DNA of 12,093 nucleotides from Pseudoruminococcus_B sp937901805. GTDB lineage: Bacteria; Bacillota; Clostridia; Oscillospirales; Ruminococcaceae. A program made the translations under genes and the position numbers. The notes beneath the pieces are model-generated. The model was given only the letters and a program-made list of their open reading frames with translations. It had not been told where the DNA came from and searched no databases. The stretch spans positions 1 to 12,093 of the forward strand of contig CAUWNS010000043.1 of the NCBI GenBank assembly GCA_963560245.1. Reading direction: 5' to 3'. Of this stretch, positions 12,047-12,093 are shown piece by piece (the first letter of the stretch is position 1; the number at the start of each line of letters is the position of its first letter).

Positions 12047-12093
12047 TGTACCCAGGATTCTGGACACATTAAAAATTGAATTAGGTGCACATG
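12047..12093 (+). mobile_element. Possible left end of an IS3-type insertion sequence (cut by the window edge)
   Basis: After the Phd-like gene the sequence reads TGTACCCAGGATTCTGGACA and goes on to an AGGTG-spaced ATG at 12091. A terminus beginning TGTACCC with an internal TGGACACA, followed within about 45 nt by a start codon, resembles the ends of IS3-family elements preceding OrfA. No transposase is visible, so this rests on the end pattern alone. Confidence 0.25.

Noticed and set aside
1..12093. CRISPR array, rRNA genes, prophage genes
   Set aside because: I saw no regularly spaced repeats, no rRNA sequence and no phage structural or integrase genes. The only tRNA has no attachment-site duplication visible in the window.

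Overview
The window looks like chromosomal DNA of a low-to-moderate GC anaerobic Bacillota, most likely a gut-type Clostridia. The evidence is A/T-rich intergenic DNA with consensus sigma-A promoters (17-nt spacers), strong AGGAGG-type ribosome binding sites, a single-chain glycyl-tRNA synthetase, a Clostridia-style sirtuin and a two-subunit class I fumarase. The genus cannot be fixed from the sequence alone.

Layout from left to right. Positions 27-160 hold a tRNA-Pro(UGG) on the minus strand with a near-perfect promoter. Positions 258-1916 hold glyQS with its own promoter and a strong terminator. Positions 2036-2990 are a poorly coding stretch that is not empty: on the minus strand it holds two small membrane-protein genes that look broken by 1-nt insertions in A/T runs, and one intact 47-residue membrane peptide gene lying between two terminators. 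Positions 2996-3855 hold an F420-0:gamma-glutamyl-ligase-like gene with its own promoter and a leader hairpin. Positions 4006-5303 hold a two-gene minus-strand operon, an Lrp/AsnC regulator followed 11 nt later by a sirtuin, with a structured leader containing an element complementary to the Lrp ribosome binding site.

Positions 5492-8461 hold an aspartate-to-malate cassette on the plus strand: aspartase (aspartate to fumarate plus ammonia), then the alpha and beta subunits of an oxygen-sensitive Fe-S fumarase (fumarate to malate). A hairpin terminator between aspA and the fumarase genes should lower their expression relative to aspA.

Positions 8467-11367 hold the least familiar part: a minus-strand operon of an 11-codon leader ORF, a secreted 516-residue protein with PepSY-like segments and a C-terminal caspase-fold (clan CD) His-Gly / Asp-Ala-Cys dyad, and two paralogous lipoproteins with nearly identical ends and divergent middles. 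Divergently transcribed from the same A/T-rich intergenic region is a 169-residue protein with a Phd-antitoxin-like N-terminus and a palindrome sitting at its own transcription start. The last 47 bases resemble the left end of an IS3-type insertion sequence, but the window stops there.
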